A DNA stretch of 64,000 nt from Methanocaldococcus villosus KIN24-T80 (GCF_000371805.1 NZ_AQUK01000001.1:1004268-1068267); one strand, 5' to 3'; shown: positions 1 through 10,095, counted from the first letter of the stretch. Translations and numbers: made by a program. Notes: a model not told the origin generated them from the sequence alone.

Positions 1-536
1 CTTAATCCCTCTTCATCTTCTTTAACACCTTCTTTACCTTTATCCCTACTCCAAAGAGATGCCCCCAAATTTGCTCCAAAAGATCCACCAGAAACGGGGA
101 TTATACCATTTATTATAAAAAAGTCATGAATTGTTCTTAAAGCTATTTCTTGCCCACCACTTCTATCTCCACCAACAGCTATTGCCATCCCTACTTTATT
201 TTTAAAAATATTTGGATTTTTAGCTAATATAGCTCTTGTCCTATCCATAACTGCTTTTATTTGTGCTGAAACTGTACCTTGATAAACTGGTGTGCCAATT
301 ATAATACCATCAGCCCATTCCATAGCTTCATAAAACTCAAGCATATCATCTTTAAAAACACATCCTTCTCTTTTCTTTATACAAAAATCACAATGAATAC
401 AAAAGTTTATTTTCTTTTTATGGACTGTTAGATATTTTACTTCAGCCCCCTTTTCTTTTAAATAGTTTAAAGCATAATTAACAGCAAAATGTGTCCCCTC
501 TAATCTTGGACTTCCACTAATACCAAGAACTTTCAT
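1..536 (-). CDS. Iron-sulfur flavoprotein (Isf family), 3' end cut by window edge
   Basis: Reads leftward from an ATG at 536 and runs off the window without a stop, so only about 178 residues are visible. The N-terminus (MKVLGISGSPR) is the FMN-phosphate loop of the NADPH-dependent FMN reductase/flavodoxin-like fold. A compact cysteine cluster follows at C46, C49, C52 and C59 (C-x2-C-x2-C-x6-C), the 4Fe-4S signature of archaeal iron-sulfur flavoproteins. A GTPVYQG segment further on is a second typical flavin-site motif of the fold. Isf proteins are cytoplasmic homodimers that pass electrons from ferredoxin to acceptors such as O2 or H2O2 in methanogens; the in vivo partner here is not visible. 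The next gene (map) lies 11 bp upstream on the same strand, so they may be cotranscribed. Confidence 0.88.
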   Translation of the reverse strand, partial: MKVLGISGSPRLEGTHFAVNYALNYLKEKGAEVKYLTVHKKKINFCIHCDFCIKKREGCVFKDDMLEFYEAMEWADGIIIGTPVYQGTVSAQIKAVMDRTRAILAKNPNIFKNKVGMAIAVGGDRSGGQEIALRTIHDFFIINGIIPVSGGSFGANLGASLWSRDKGKEGVKEDEEGL

Positions 537-547
537 AGTATCACAGT

Positions 548-1423
548 TTATTTAGTAGTAATAATTACTTTTCCATCTTCATTTATATATATTGTATGTT
601 CAGCCTGACTAACCATACCATTATTTTTTTCAATTAACATTGGATAGCCATATATGGAAGAAGAGGTTAAAAGTGATTTTAAATATATTCTCTCTTTTTC
701 ATCCTTTATTATCCACCTTTCAGCAAATGGCAAATATGGATATTTCTTCTCAATAATATCTAATAATTTTTTAGCCTTCTGCAACCTTACAGGTCTTTTA
801 TGTAAAAATTTATAAATATTTCCTAAATCTCCATCTCTAACCATTCCAAAACCATCTGTTGCAAATGGCTCTATAGCTACAAGATCTCCAACATCTATAC
901 ATCTATCAGTTTTTTCATAAACATTAGGGATGCTTATCCCTGTATGAAGCTCATATTTATGCATAACATGACCAGATAGGTTAGATATTGGTTTATAACC
1001 ATAACTTTCTATAACCTCTTGAATAATCTTTCCCATTAATCCAACATTCATAGGCACTTCTATCTCTTTAATAACAGTATTTAAAGCATCTTCAGAAGCC
1101 TTTACCAGATCTCTATAACTATTAGATAGATCAACAGTTACTGCAGTGTCTGCTATATATCCATCAACATGAGCCCCTAAATCAAGCTTAACAACATCAT
1201 CCTCTTTAAAATATAGAGGATCATTTATCTTTGGAGTGTAATGTGCAGCAATATTATTGATTGATATATTACACGGAAAAGCTGGCTCCCCTCCAAGCTC
1301 TCTTATCCTACTTTCAACAAACTCTGCCACTTCTAAAAGTTTAACTCCAGGTTTTATCATTTTTTTTGCTTCTTCTCTAACAGTCTTAGCAATCTCTCCT
1401 GCTTTCAATATTTTTTCTAACAT
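548..1423 (-). CDS. map: Methionine aminopeptidase, archaeal type II
   Basis: A 291-residue protein, the usual length for archaeal type II enzymes. It removes the initiator methionine from nascent proteins in the cytoplasm. The dinuclear metal ligands are visible: D81 (KLDLGAH), D92 (YIADTA), H152 (SGHVMH), E185 (AIEPFAT) and a glutamate in SQAEHTI near residue 275. The short helical insertion that marks type II over type I lies between the last two ligands. The start ATG at 1423 is divergent from the beta-lactamase-fold gene, with about 50 bp between the two starts that must hold both promoters. All catalytic residues look intact. Confidence 0.96.
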   Translation of the reverse strand: MLEKILKAGEIAKTVREEAKKMIKPGVKLLEVAEFVESRIRELGGEPAFPCNISINNIAAHYTPKINDPLYFKEDDVVKLDLGAHVDGYIADTAVTVDLSNSYRDLVKASEDALNTVIKEIEVPMNVGLMGKIIQEVIESYGYKPISNLSGHVMHKYELHTGISIPNVYEKTDRCIDVGDLVAIEPFATDGFGMVRDGDLGNIYKFLHKRPVRLQKAKKLLDIIEKKYPYLPFAERWIIKDEKERIYLKSLLTSSSIYGYPMLIEKNNGMVSQAEHTIYINEDGKVIITTK

Positions 1424-1472
1424 GCTATCACTTATATATTAATACTGTTTAAATTATAAAAAGGGGAAAGTT

Positions 1473-2063
1473 ATGATAGTGAAGTTAGGTGGGTTTGGTT
1501 ATAGTTGTAATACATACTTAATCTTAGATAAATACCATATCCTAATAGATCCTGGAATGTATGCAAATATTATTGATGAGATAGAGAAATATACAAGTAA
1601 GATAGATTTTGTTATAAATACTCATTGTCACTATGATCATGTTGGTGTAGATCATTTAATAGAGGAAATATATAACTGCCCAATTTATATAGATGATAAA
1701 GAAGTAAGACATCTTAAAAATGCTGACCATGTGGTGCTTGCAGAGCTTTTTAACTCTAAGCTCATACCTCCAAAAGAAGTGTTACCTATTTCTGAGTTAG
1801 AGGATGTAGAAATAATAAGAACTCCTGGGCATACTTATGGATCAATAACAATTTTATATAGAGATGGATTAATAACAGGAGATACTTTATTTGCCTATGG
1901 TGTAGGAAGAACAGATTTTCCTACTGGAGATATTATAAAATTAAGAGAATCTATAGCAATGTTAGAAAAGATAGCAAATCAGAGAGATATTAAACATATC
2001 TATCCAGGACATGGGGAAATAGGGGATAGAAGAGCATTTCAATATGCTAAACTTTTCCTGTGA
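1473..2063 (+). CDS. Metallo-beta-lactamase fold hydrolase (glyoxalase II-like)
   Basis: A 196-residue soluble metallohydrolase. The family motif H-x-H-x-D-H is complete at H51, H53, D55 and H56 (THCHYDHVG). It is followed by H118 (PGHTYGS), a bridging aspartate in TGDTLF near 137 and a final histidine in PGHGE near 180, so both metal sites should form. Such short proteins are often annotated as hydroxyacylglutathione hydrolase, but methanogens do not use glutathione, so the true substrate is unknown; a thioester or coenzyme ester is possible. It is the first gene of a run with cofC and moeA: its stop overlaps the ribosome-binding region of cofC. The same order (MBL protein, cofC, moeA) is known from M. 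jannaschii, so cotranscription is likely. Confidence 0.85.
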   Translation: MIVKLGGFGYSCNTYLILDKYHILIDPGMYANIIDEIEKYTSKIDFVINTHCHYDHVGVDHLIEEIYNCPIYIDDKEVRHLKNADHVVLAELFNSKLIPPKEVLPISELEDVEIIRTPGHTYGSITILYRDGLITGDTLFAYGVGRTDFPTGDIIKLRESIAMLEKIANQRDIKHIYPGHGEIGDRRAFQYAKLFL

Positions 2064-2068
2064 TAGTT

Positions 2069-2722
2069 ATGAAAGCTTTAATTCCAGTGTCACCATTGGA
2101 TTCTCTTAAAACAAGACTTTCAGAGTTTTTAAATAAAGAAGAAAGAAAATTTTTACTATTCAACATGTTAAAAGATATTTTTAAAGCTTTGGAAGGTTTG
2201 GAGGTTTATGTTATTAGTAAGGATAATGAGATATTAGATTTTGTAAAAGGTTTGGGAGGAAGGGTTATAGAGGAAAAATATAAGGGATTAAACAATGCTA
2301 TAAAACAAGGGTTTAATGAGATTAGAGGAAATGAGGTTTTAATAATCCCTGCTGACATACCTTTAATAAAAAAGAGACATATTAATGAGATAATGATTTT
2401 ATCAAAGAATTATGATGCCATAATCTCACCATCAAGGGGTGGGGGCACAAATTTGTTATATCTAAAAGATAAAAGGTCAATAGAGGTTAGATATGAAGGA
2501 TTTAGTTTTTTAAAGCATATTGATGAGTTTAAAAAGCATGGGTTAAAATATTATATTTATGATTCTTTCTATTTATCAATAGATGTTAATACTGTTGAAG
2601 ATCTTGGGGAGATATTTATCCATGGGGAGGGTACAGAGACAAAAAGATATTTAATGGATTTAAATATTAAAGTCCTTCCAAAGCATTCTTCTGCTGGAAG
2701 ATTTGAAATAGTGAGAGGATGA
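2069..2722 (+). CDS. cofC: 2-phospho-L-lactate guanylyltransferase (CofC)
   Basis: Activates 2-phospholactate (or PEP in some organisms) with GTP to give the guanylated intermediate used by CofD in coenzyme F420 synthesis. The protein is about 217 residues. It opens with the nucleotidyltransferase fold typical of CofC ([16 protein letters not shown]) and carries the central IIPADIPLI metal-binding segment. I place the start at the ATG at 2069. An in-frame GTG at 2060 overlaps the stop of the preceding gene and would add only three residues. The stop overlaps the moeA start by four bases (ATGA), so the two are translationally coupled. CofE and CofH, two other F420 genes, lie elsewhere in this window. 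Confidence 0.93.
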   Translation: MKALIPVSPLDSLKTRLSEFLNKEERKFLLFNMLKDIFKALEGLEVYVISKDNEILDFVKGLGGRVIEEKYKGLNNAIKQGFNEIRGNEVLIIPADIPLIKKRHINEIMILSKNYDAIISPSRGGGTNLLYLKDKRSIEVRYEGFSFLKHIDEFKKHGLKYYIYDSFYLSIDVNTVEDLGEIFIHGEGTETKRYLMDLNIKVLPKHSSAGRFEIVRG

Positions 2723-4551
2723 GGTATCTAACATTAAAAAATATAGAAGAGGCTAAAAAGATTGTTAGAGATTATTTAATGGGTGATGTTGAAACTGTTA
2801 GTATAGAAGAAGCTGTTAATAGGGTGTTAGCCGAAGATGTTTTTTCTGATATAGATATTCCACCATTTGATAGGGCAACAGTAGATGGTTATGCTGTAAT
2901 TGCTGAAGATACTTTTAATGCTGATGAAGATAAGCCTGTAGAATTAAAAGTTATTGATGAAATAAGAGCTGGGGAAATTAAGAATATAGAAATAAAAAGA
3001 GGAGAATGTGTAGAAATAGCTACAGGAGCTATGATACCTAAAAATGCTAATGCAGTTGTTATGGTTGAATATACTGAAAGGGAAGGAGATAAAGTTAAGA
3101 TATATAAACCTATAGCCCCTATGGAAAACATTCAATTTGCAGGTTCTGATGTTATGGTTGGAGAGTTAGTGTTAAGGAAAAATACTTTATTAACACCAAA
3201 AGATATTGGTGTGTTGGCAGCTATAGGAAGGAAGAAAGTTAGGGTTTATAAAAAATTAAAATTTGCTATTATATCTACTGGAAATGAGCTAGTTTCTCCT
3301 GGGGAAGTGTTAGAAGATGGAAAAATATATGATATAAATAGCTACACACTGATGAGTTATATTAAAAATCTTGGATATGATTATGTATTTTTAGGTATAG
3401 TAAGGGACAATGTAGAAGATATAAAGGAGAAGATTAATAAAGGGCTAGGATTGGCTGATATTATACTATTAAGTGGTGGAACTTCTGCAGGAAGAGGAGA
3501 TTTAGTAGAAAAGGCTATTGAAATGTTAGGTGGGGAAATATTAATACATGGATTAAAAATAAAGCCTGGAAAGCCAACAATTATTGGAAAAGTTAAAAAT
3601 AAACTGGTAATTGGCCTTCCTGGATATCCTACATCATGTCTAACTGTTTTTGATGTATTGTTTGGAAATGAGAAGAATTTGATAAAGGCTAAATTTAGAG
3701 GGAGATATATATCAGCAAAAGGTAGGGTTGAGTATCTACCAGTCATGCTTGTTAAAGGAAAGGAATACTCTTGTTATCCCATAACTAAGGGTAGTGGAGC
3801 AATAACCACACTTTCAGAAGCTGATGGATATGTTGTTATTGACGAAAATAGGGAAATTTTAGAAGAAGAGGATGTTGATGTTCATTTATTTGGCTACACA
3901 TCAGCTTTAAACATTATAGGAAGTCATTGTATAGGGATTGATATTATTTTAAAGGATGCTAATCTTCAAGCTAAGGTTATTAATACAGGATCATTAGGAG
4001 GAATATTGGCTATAAAAAGGGGAGAAGCTGATATAGCAGGAATACATTTATTAGATGAAAAGGAGGGGTACAACATACCATACTTAAAAAAATATAATGT
4101 AAAAAATGCTGTTTTAATTAGGGGTTATATTAGAGAGCAAGGATTTATTTTAAGAGAAGATTTAAGCTTAGATGAGATTATTAAAAATATCCACAATTTT
4201 GAAATTATAAGCAGAAATAAAGGAGCTGGAACAAGAATATTGTTTGAAAACTTTTTAAAGAAACATAATATTAATTATAATGAATTAAAAATTGTTGGAG
4301 AAGCTAAAACTCATTCTTCTGTAGCTAAAGCTGTAGCTATGGGTAGGGCAGATATAGGGATAGGTATTAAGACAGTTGCTGATTATTACAAATTAAAATT
4401 TATAAAAATTGGTGAAGAAAATTTTGATTTCTTAATAAGAAAAGAAAGATTTGGAGATGATGATGTTCAAAAGTTTATTAGAAGTTTAAAAAGGGCTAAA
4501 TTACCATTTAAAAAGCCTGAAAATTGTGGAGAAATAATTTGGGAAGGTTAA
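2719..4551 (+). CDS. moeA: Molybdopterin molybdenumtransferase MoeA with C-terminal periplasmic-binding-protein-like domain
   Basis: 610 residues, far longer than the roughly 400 of bacterial MoeA. Residues 1 to about 400 are MoeA proper: the DRATVDGYA segment, the ATGAMIP segment and the [11 protein letters not shown] active-site loop are present, followed by the GLPGYPTS stretch. Residues from about 405 to 610 form a substrate-binding-protein-like domain ([31 protein letters not shown]) with no signal peptide, so it is cytoplasmic. This two-domain form is common in methanogens; the extra domain is presumed to sense or hold molybdate, tungstate or a pterin, but that is inference. The enzyme inserts Mo or W into molybdopterin, needed for formylmethanofuran and formate dehydrogenases. 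It converges with purA, the last four bases overlapping. Confidence 0.93.
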   Translation: MRYLTLKNIEEAKKIVRDYLMGDVETVSIEEAVNRVLAEDVFSDIDIPPFDRATVDGYAVIAEDTFNADEDKPVELKVIDEIRAGEIKNIEIKRGECVEIATGAMIPKNANAVVMVEYTEREGDKVKIYKPIAPMENIQFAGSDVMVGELVLRKNTLLTPKDIGVLAAIGRKKVRVYKKLKFAIISTGNELVSPGEVLEDGKIYDINSYTLMSYIKNLGYDYVFLGIVRDNVEDIKEKINKGLGLADIILLSGGTSAGRGDLVEKAIEMLGGEILIHGLKIKPGKPTIIGKVKNKLVIGLPGYPTSCLTVFDVLFGNEKNLIKAKFRGRYISAKGRVEYLPVMLVKGKEYSCYPITKGSGAITTLSEADGYVVIDENREILEEEDVDVHLFGYTSALNIIGSHCIGIDIILKDANLQAKVINTGSLGGILAIKRGEADIAGIHLLDEKEGYNIPYLKKYNVKNAVLIRGYIREQGFILREDLSLDEIIKNIHNFEIISRNKGAGTRILFENFLKKHNINYNELKIVGEAKTHSSVAKAVAMGRADIGIGIKTVADYYKLKFIKIGEENFDFLIRKERFGDDDVQKFIRSLKRAKLPFKKPENCGEIIWEG

Positions 4552-5570
4552 AGTTTCTCTTTTCTTAAATCAATAATTTGTTTCATCTCTGGACCTGTGG
4601 ATATGAGAGTTACAGGCACTTTTGTAATATCCTCTATTTTTTCTATAAACTCTTTAGCTTTATCTGATAACTTTTCAAATTCTCTAACTCCATAACAGGA
4701 TTTATCATATTTATCTAATCCAGTTAAAGCAATTTGTGTAGCTCCATTTAACCTACAGGCTTTTCTAGCTAAATCAAAATCAAAATACCCTACCCTTCTC
4801 CTTCTCCCTGTAACTGTCCCATATTCCACTATTCCTAGTTTTTCAGCTTCTTCTAATGACATTTCTGTTGGGAAGGGTCCAGCTCCAACTCTTGTAGGAA
4901 AACTTTTAAACACTACTATAACTTCATCCACTTTAGTAGGCCCTATTCCAATATCAGCTGCAAAAGAAGATGCTGTTGTATCCTTTGATGTTACATATGG
5001 ATAAGTCCCATAATAAAGTGATAAAAAAGTTCCTTGGGTTCCTTCAATTAAAACATCTTTACCTTCATCTAAAGCATCATTAACTATCTCTGATACATCA
5101 CCTAAATAATCTTTTAATTCATCAATATCTTTAGCCTGTTTTAAGATTCTTAAAACCCTATCCCTATTAGCAGGCCCACAACCAGTTCCAGTAGTTCCAA
5201 TCTCTTCTGATAAATGCTTATCTTCTCTATCCTCTATTTTGTGTCTTTCTTCTATTATTCCACATCTATAATCTACAGTTAACCTCTCTTTAACATTAAA
5301 CTCTTTTAACATCTCAATTTCTTTTAATAATACATCTGGATCTACCAAAACCCCTGCTCCAATACATAACTTAGCCTCTCTATAAGGAAATCCTGTTGGC
5401 ACCATTCTTATACCAAACTTTTTATCTCCTATAGTAACTGTATGTCCTGCATTAGGGCCTACTCCACCTCTTGCTATTATATTTGGCTTATCTTCACTGC
5501 AGAGATAACTTATTATTTTTCCTTTACCTTCATCCCCCCACTGCCCTCCAACTATTATAGAGCAAACCAC
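4548..5570 (-). CDS. purA: Adenylosuccinate synthetase
   Basis: Joins IMP and aspartate using GTP, the first committed step from IMP to AMP. The N-terminal P-loop [11 protein letters not shown] is complete, with NAGHT and the [10 protein letters not shown] segment following; the late GLDKYD element binds the base. I choose the GTG at 5570, giving about 340 residues that start [12 protein letters not shown]. It has the Shine-Dalgarno sequence GGTGA four bases upstream and aligns with the known archaeal start. A TTG at 5594 would add eight residues lying on top of that ribosome-binding site. The enzyme is slightly shorter than bacterial PurA, as in other archaea. Confidence 0.96.
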   Translation of the reverse strand: MVCSIIVGGQWGDEGKGKIISYLCSEDKPNIIARGGVGPNAGHTVTIGDKKFGIRMVPTGFPYREAKLCIGAGVLVDPDVLLKEIEMLKEFNVKERLTVDYRCGIIEERHKIEDREDKHLSEEIGTTGTGCGPANRDRVLRILKQAKDIDELKDYLGDVSEIVNDALDEGKDVLIEGTQGTFLSLYYGTYPYVTSKDTTASSFAADIGIGPTKVDEVIVVFKSFPTRVGAGPFPTEMSLEEAEKLGIVEYGTVTGRRRRVGYFDFDLARKACRLNGATQIALTGLDKYDKSCYGVREFEKLSDKAKEFIEKIEDITKVPVTLISTGPEMKQIIDLRKEKL

Positions 5571-5640
5571 AATCTCACCTTTAAATTTGTCCAAACCCTT
5601 TATATTTTAACAATAATATTATTTAAAAATTTGTGGGAGT

Positions 5641-6246
5641 ATGGATGTTGAAGAGTTAGAAAAAAAGTTGGTGCCAAGAGGAGAAGTTTCATTAATTGGT
5701 TGTGGTAGGCTTGGAATAAGAGTAGCTTTTGACTTATTAGAGGTTCATAGAGGTGGTGTAAAAAAGTTATATGTTTTTGATGGAGCAAAAATAGAGGAGA
5801 ATGATATAATACATAGAAAATTAGGTGGGTTAGTTGGAGAGTATAAAGTAGAGTTTTTAAAGAGATTTTTTGGAAACAGGGTTGAAGCTTATAATGTAAA
5901 TATAGGGAAAGATAATCTTCATCTTATAAAAGGGGATGTGACTATAATATGTATAGCAGGTGGGGATACAATACCTATAACAAGAGAGATAATAAAATAC
6001 TGTTGGAAAAAAGGGATTAAGACTATAGGAACTAATGGTGTATTTGGTTTAGAGGAGAATATTAAAGTTGAAGATGCTTACTATTGCAAAGGTCCAGCTG
6101 AACTATTAAAATTAGAGAGGGAAGGACATATAGTTGTAGGTACTGGAAAGTTTATCAAAGATTTTGAACCAATAACTCCATATACATTAGATGAAATTGC
6201 TAAAAAAATTGTTATTGAATGCCTTAGAATTTTAAGGAGATTATAG
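5641..6246 (+). CDS. ThiF/E1-like adenylating-fold protein, possibly HcgE
   Basis: 201 residues with an N-terminal Rossmann loop (SLIGCGRLGIRVAFDLL, about residues 17-33) and the ThiF/MoeB-type sequence DGAKIEENDIIHRK, where an E1-like enzyme binds ATP and a carboxylate. It lacks the C-terminal zinc CxxC pairs and the C-terminal half of full-length ThiF/MoeB, and there is no ThiS/MoaD partner nearby. HcgE, which adenylates the carboxyl group of the guanylylpyridinol precursor of the [Fe]-hydrogenase cofactor, is a ThiF-like protein of this size. The HcgA gene is the next protein gene downstream, facing it across the CRISPR array. That supports HcgE but does not prove it; another methanogen-specific ThiF paralogue is the alternative. 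Confidence 0.6.
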   Translation: MDVEELEKKLVPRGEVSLIGCGRLGIRVAFDLLEVHRGGVKKLYVFDGAKIEENDIIHRKLGGLVGEYKVEFLKRFFGNRVEAYNVNIGKDNLHLIKGDVTIICIAGGDTIPITREIIKYCWKKGIKTIGTNGVFGLEENIKVEDAYYCKGPAELLKLEREGHIVVGTGKFIKDFEPITPYTLDEIAKKIVIECLRILRRL

Positions 6247-6615
6247 ATTATCTAATAACTCTTATCAATTTTTCTAATTAACTTTTCTTGCCTTTATATA
6301 CCCTCTTGTTAAAAATTGTATGAGAAAATCGGGAAAAAGTAATAATGATTTTTTCAAATTAAAATTGAGATTTTTTAATTATTTTGGTTATTTATTTTTA
6401 TTTTTATGGTTTTATTTTTAGTTTGTTTTTATTTTAGTTAGGTAAGTTCTAATTGTTTATATTTTATGATACAGTTGTGCGTTATATTTATAAATAATTT
6501 GCATAATCTTTCTTAACTTTATAAAGGTTTTAATAATTGGGTAGTAAGAAAAATCTTGTTGAAAAAGAAAGGTTTATATAGGAGTTTTGGCGAATATAGT
6601 TAGTGGTTGCATAGG
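6247..6615 (+). promoter_or_regulatory. AT-rich CRISPR leader with archaeal promoter
   Basis: About 370 bases without a gene, dominated by T-runs (especially 6350-6440), as CRISPR leaders usually are. Close to the array an A-rich stretch (6561-6570) followed by TTTATATA (6573-6580) looks like a BRE plus TATA box. Transcription from it would begin near 6603-6606, just before the first repeat at 6616. The leader lies on the left because the rightmost repeat is the degenerate one, so new spacers should be added at the left end and the array read rightward. Confidence 0.7.
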
Positions 6616-7016
6616 GTTTGAATCGCTCATCCATTAAAACAAGGATGGAAACTTGAGTCTTGTGAGGGTGATGGTGTTCTCATCTTCGTTTGAATCGCTT
6701 ATCCATTAAAACAAGGATGGAAACCATCCTTTCACCTCTTGCTTTTGTTTTCATTATAAGTTTGAATCGCTTATCCATTAAAACAAGGATGGAAACATTA
6801 TCTTGTTAAGTGCATATTTTAATGATAAATTAGGTTTGAATCGCTCATCCATTAAAACAAGGATGGAAACTTGGATTGAACCACACCAAAACAGTAATTT
6901 GTTCGTTGTTTGAATCGCTTATCCATTAAAACAAGGATGGAAACATGCTGATTTTATAAGCTTCTCCATTTATTATGAGAGTTTGAATCGCTCATCCATT
7001 AAAACAAGGATGGAAC
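6616..7016 (+). CRISPR. Small CRISPR array, six 37-nt repeats and five spacers
   Basis: Repeats start at 6616, 6688, 6760, 6834, 6908 and 6981. Each begins GTTTGAATCGCT, contains ATCCATTAAAACAAGGAT and ends GGATGGAAAC, which would leave an ATGGAAAC-type 5' handle on crRNAs. Spacers are 6653-6687 (35), 6725-6759 (35), 6797-6833 (37), 6871-6907 (37) and 6945-6980 (36). CATCC and GGATG can form a short stem around a ten-base loop. Position 13 alternates between C (repeats 1, 4, 6) and T (2, 3, 5); T keeps a G-U pair. The last repeat lacks one A near its end (TGGAAC), as expected at the trailer end. No cas genes are in this window, so Cas proteins must act in trans. Confidence 0.97.
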
Positions 7017-7027
7017 ATATAAAAAAA

Positions 7028-8083
7028 CTATTTCTGACTTTTTAAATACATGTAATATTTATTATAATCTAACTTAGGTTTTAGGCCTAGAGATTCTATT
7101 ATTTTAACTGTATCATCTAAATTAGCTACTTTTGGATTACCTACTCCTTTAACTATTCTTGGGTAATTTTTGGGAATTACTGTAGCTATATTACTTGCCC
7201 CTGCTAATAATGAGAAATAGATTAATTCAGGTCCAATAGTTGGAGAGGGAGAGGTTATTCTTATATTTGGAAAGATCAATCTTGTTATAGCAATTGTTTT
7301 AGCCTGTTCTAAAGCTGAACATCTTGGAAAATTTTCCATTGGTGTGCCTTTATATGGATTAAATCCCATTATTGGTATTTCTCCTACTTCAAGTTCATTT
7401 TTTAGATAAAATAGATGTTTTACCCTATCTTCGTAACTCTCTCCAACCCCTATTAATAACCCAGAGGATAATTCTATTCCATATTTATTAACAAGCTTAC
7501 ACACTCTTATTCTATCCTCTAACTCTTCACCAGGTTTTAGTTTTTTAAATAATTTTTCATTTATTGTTTCCAAATTACAACATATGGTGTTAATATCATA
7601 TTTTTTCATTTCTTTTATAACTTCTTCAGTTAAATCAGCTCCAGCATTAACTAAAACTTCTAAACTAGTGTATTTTTTAACAATTTTTAATGCCCTAAGG
7701 GCTTCTTTACCACCATAACCATGAGCTGTTGAACAACTAACTCTCCTTATCCCACTTTCTTCTATAGCAATTGCAGCTTCTTTTATTTCTTCATCAGTTA
7801 GTCTAAAAGGATTATAATAGCCTTCCTTAGAAGTTCCTGCAGCAAAACCACAATAAAGACATTTTGGATTTACATGGCATATGTTTGTTACATGTATTGT
7901 AGAGGTAATTTCAATCTCTTTTTTAAAAATATCTCTAACTTCAGAAGCTAATTTAAACAATTCTAAGAAATCTCTCCAATTATCTAATTTAAATAATTTT
8001 AATGCCATATCTTCATCAATTAAAGAAAATACTTTTCCCTCTTTTAATTCTTCAATCTCTTCCCTTATATAATCAAACACCAT
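7028..8083 (-). CDS. hcgA: Radical SAM enzyme HcgA, [Fe]-hydrogenase guanylylpyridinol cofactor biosynthesis
   Basis: 351 residues with a radical-SAM TIM barrel resembling BioB/HydE. The iron-sulfur cysteines are C69, C75 and C78 in the spacing C-x5-C-x2-C, rather than the usual C-x3-C-x2-C. That variant is the hallmark of HcgA. HcgA acts in forming the pyridinol ring of the iron-guanylylpyridinol cofactor of Hmd, the nickel-free hydrogenase that reduces methenyl-H4MPT with H2. A GGTGA Shine-Dalgarno sequence precedes the ATG at 8083. Its stop is only 11 bp from the last CRISPR repeat. hmd itself is not in this window, whereas in M. jannaschii hcgA lies near hmd. Confidence 0.88.
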   Translation of the reverse strand: MVFDYIREEIEELKEGKVFSLIDEDMALKLFKLDNWRDFLELFKLASEVRDIFKKEIEITSTIHVTNICHVNPKCLYCGFAAGTSKEGYYNPFRLTDEEIKEAAIAIEESGIRRVSCSTAHGYGGKEALRALKIVKKYTSLEVLVNAGADLTEEVIKEMKKYDINTICCNLETINEKLFKKLKPGEELEDRIRVCKLVNKYGIELSSGLLIGVGESYEDRVKHLFYLKNELEVGEIPIMGFNPYKGTPMENFPRCSALEQAKTIAITRLIFPNIRITSPSPTIGPELIYFSLLAGASNIATVIPKNYPRIVKGVGNPKVANLDDTVKIIESLGLKPKLDYNKYYMYLKSQK

Positions 8084-8102
8084 ACTTCACCAAAAAATAT
8101 TT

Positions 8103-8927
8103 TTATTTATTTTCAACAATTTCAACAATTTTATTAACAATCTCTTTAAATGCTTCTCCAGCCCTACAATCAATTAATACCATAGGCTTACCCTTCTCTT
8201 GAGCTTCTCTTGCTTTGGCATCTAATGGTATTCTTCCAAGAAATCTTAATCCTAACTCTTTAGCTATTTTTTCACCAGCTCCCTTACCAAATATATCTAT
8301 CTCTTTATTGCAGTATGGACAGACAAATCCACTCATATTCTCAATTATCCCAATTATTGGAATATTTAACATTTTACACATAGATATGGATTTTTTCACA
8401 TCTAATAAAGAAATCTCATCTGGTGTTGTAACAATTATAGCTCCATCTATGTTAGGAATACTCTGCATAATTGTTAACTGAACATCTCCTGTTCCTGGTG
8501 GTGTATCAATTAGCAAATAATCTAATTCACCCCATGCAACATCTGCTAAAAACTGTCTTATAGCCCCACTAACTCTTGGACCTCTCCATATAACAGGTGT
8601 AGCTTCATCAGGTAGAAGATAGCTTATAGATATTGTTTTTATTCCACTGACTTCTATTGGTAATATTGCATCCCCAGCAACCATTGGTTCTCCATTAGCT
8701 CCAAGTATTTTTGGAATATTTGGTCCATGAATATCTCCATCTAACACTCCAACCTTTTTATTTAATAAACTTAAACCAACAGCTAAATTTGCTGTTACTG
8801 TTGATTTCCCAACACCTCCTTTTCCACTTAATATAGCTATTTTATGTTTTATTTTACTCATTCTTTCTCTAATTTTTGCATTTTGCTGTTCCAGAAGTTT
8901 TTTTGCATCTTTTCTGTCACATTCCAA
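8103..8927 (-). CDS. Iron-sulfur cluster carrier ATPase, ApbC/Mrp/Nbp35 family
   Basis: 274 residues. The deviant Walker A SGKGGVGKST spans residues 34-43. Walker B is the LIDTPPGTGD segment, and the cluster-bridging CPYC pair lies near residue 200 after ENMSGFV. These proteins hold a 4Fe-4S cluster between two subunits and pass it to apo-proteins; methanogens, with many Fe-S enzymes, keep at least one copy. The start appears to be a TTG at 8927, four bases after GGGTGG. The gene lies 19 bp upstream of hcgA on the same strand, so it may be cotranscribed and supply clusters to HcgA, though that is inference. Members are also annotated mrp or minD-like. Confidence 0.93.
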   Translation of the reverse strand: MECDRKDAKKLLEQQNAKIRERMSKIKHKIAILSGKGGVGKSTVTANLAVGLSLLNKKVGVLDGDIHGPNIPKILGANGEPMVAGDAILPIEVSGIKTISISYLLPDEATPVIWRGPRVSGAIRQFLADVAWGELDYLLIDTPPGTGDVQLTIMQSIPNIDGAIIVTTPDEISLLDVKKSISMCKMLNIPIIGIIENMSGFVCPYCNKEIDIFGKGAGEKIAKELGLRFLGRIPLDAKAREAQEKGKPMVLIDCRAGEAFKEIVNKIVEIVENK

Positions 8928-8997
8928 TGTACCACCCTTTTAAATATTATTATTTTTTAAATATTATTTTTAATATTTAATATCTTTGGTGATTATT

Positions 8998-10095
8998 ATG
9001 GATTACGGCACTACAAAATATATTATTTATGCTGAACTAATTGCTGATGGTTATGTAGAAAAAAATGACATTATTGGAGCTATATTTGGACAAACAGAAG
9101 GATTATTGGGAGAAGAATTTGACTTAAGAGAGCTACAGAAAAGTGGAAGGATTGGAAGGATAGAGGTTGAATTAACAAATATAAATGGAAAATCAATAGC
9201 AAAACTAACCATTCCATCAAGTTTGGATAGAGTTGAGACATCTATTTTAGCTGCAGCATTGGAAACAGTTGATAGAGTAGGCCCATGTATGGCAAGTTTA
9301 AAAGTTGTAAAGATTGAAGATATTAGGATTAAGAAAAGAGAATATATCATAGATAGAGCAAAAGAGATACTTAAAGAAATGATGAGTAATGTGGATATAA
9401 ATAGAATAATAGAGGAGGTGAAAGAGAGTGTAAGGATGAGTGAGATTATTGAATATGGAGAAGATAAACTTCCTGCAGGGCCTGATATAGATAAATCTGA
9501 TGAGATAATAATAGTTGAAGGAAAAGCTGATGTTTTAAATCTTTTAAGATATGGAATAAGAAATGCTATAGCAGTTGAAGGAGCTTCAGTACCAAAAACT
9601 ATTATAGAATTGAGTAAAAAGAAAATAACAACAGCATTTACAGATGGGGATAGAGGAGGGGAGCTAATTTTAAAAGAGCTCTTACAGTCATGTGATATTG
9701 ACTATATAGCAAGAGCTCCTCTTGGTAGAGAGGTAGAAGAGTTAACTAAGAAGGAGATAATAAAATGTTTGAAAAGTAGAATACCTGTAAATAGTGAAGT
9801 TAAAAGTATAGAAGTTGAAAGTTTATCGAATAATGATTATAATAATTATGCTAATAAACTACTAAGTTTGAAAGATGATGAGGTTATAATTATTATTAAT
9901 GGTGAGGAGAAGAAAATAAAGATTAATGAATTATCAAACCTTGATAACATTGATACACTTCTAATAAAAACAATTGATCAAAAAACATTAGATAATATTT
10001 ATAATAAAATTAACAACATTATTTGTTTAAATAAAAAAATTGTAAAAAAACCATCAAATGTTTCCATTATGAGTATTAGGGGCTTGACTCTTTAA
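8998..10095 (+). CDS. dnaG: Archaeal DnaG primase-like protein (exosome-associated)
   Basis: 365 residues from the ATG at 8998, which follows GGTGA by five bases; an upstream TTG at 8986 is rejected because it precedes that site. The TOPRIM domain is at about residues 168-250: the glutamate in [17 protein letters not shown] and the acidic pair in FTDGDRGG are both present. Archaeal DnaG is smaller than the bacterial primase and lacks its zinc domain. It has weak primase activity in vitro and is a stable subunit of the archaeal exosome, binding poly(A)-rich RNA. The C-terminus is Asn/Ile/Lys-rich. Its 3' end overlaps the convergent hydrogenase gene by 20 bp. Confidence 0.93.
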   Translation: MDYGTTKYIIYAELIADGYVEKNDIIGAIFGQTEGLLGEEFDLRELQKSGRIGRIEVELTNINGKSIAKLTIPSSLDRVETSILAAALETVDRVGPCMASLKVVKIEDIRIKKREYIIDRAKEILKEMMSNVDINRIIEEVKESVRMSEIIEYGEDKLPAGPDIDKSDEIIIVEGKADVLNLLRYGIRNAIAVEGASVPKTIIELSKKKITTAFTDGDRGGELILKELLQSCDIDYIARAPLGREVEELTKKEIIKCLKSRIPVNSEVKSIEVESLSNNDYNNYANKLLSLKDDEVIIIINGEEKKIKINELSNLDNIDTLLIKTIDQKTLDNIYNKINNIICLNKKIVKKPSNVSIMSIRGLTL

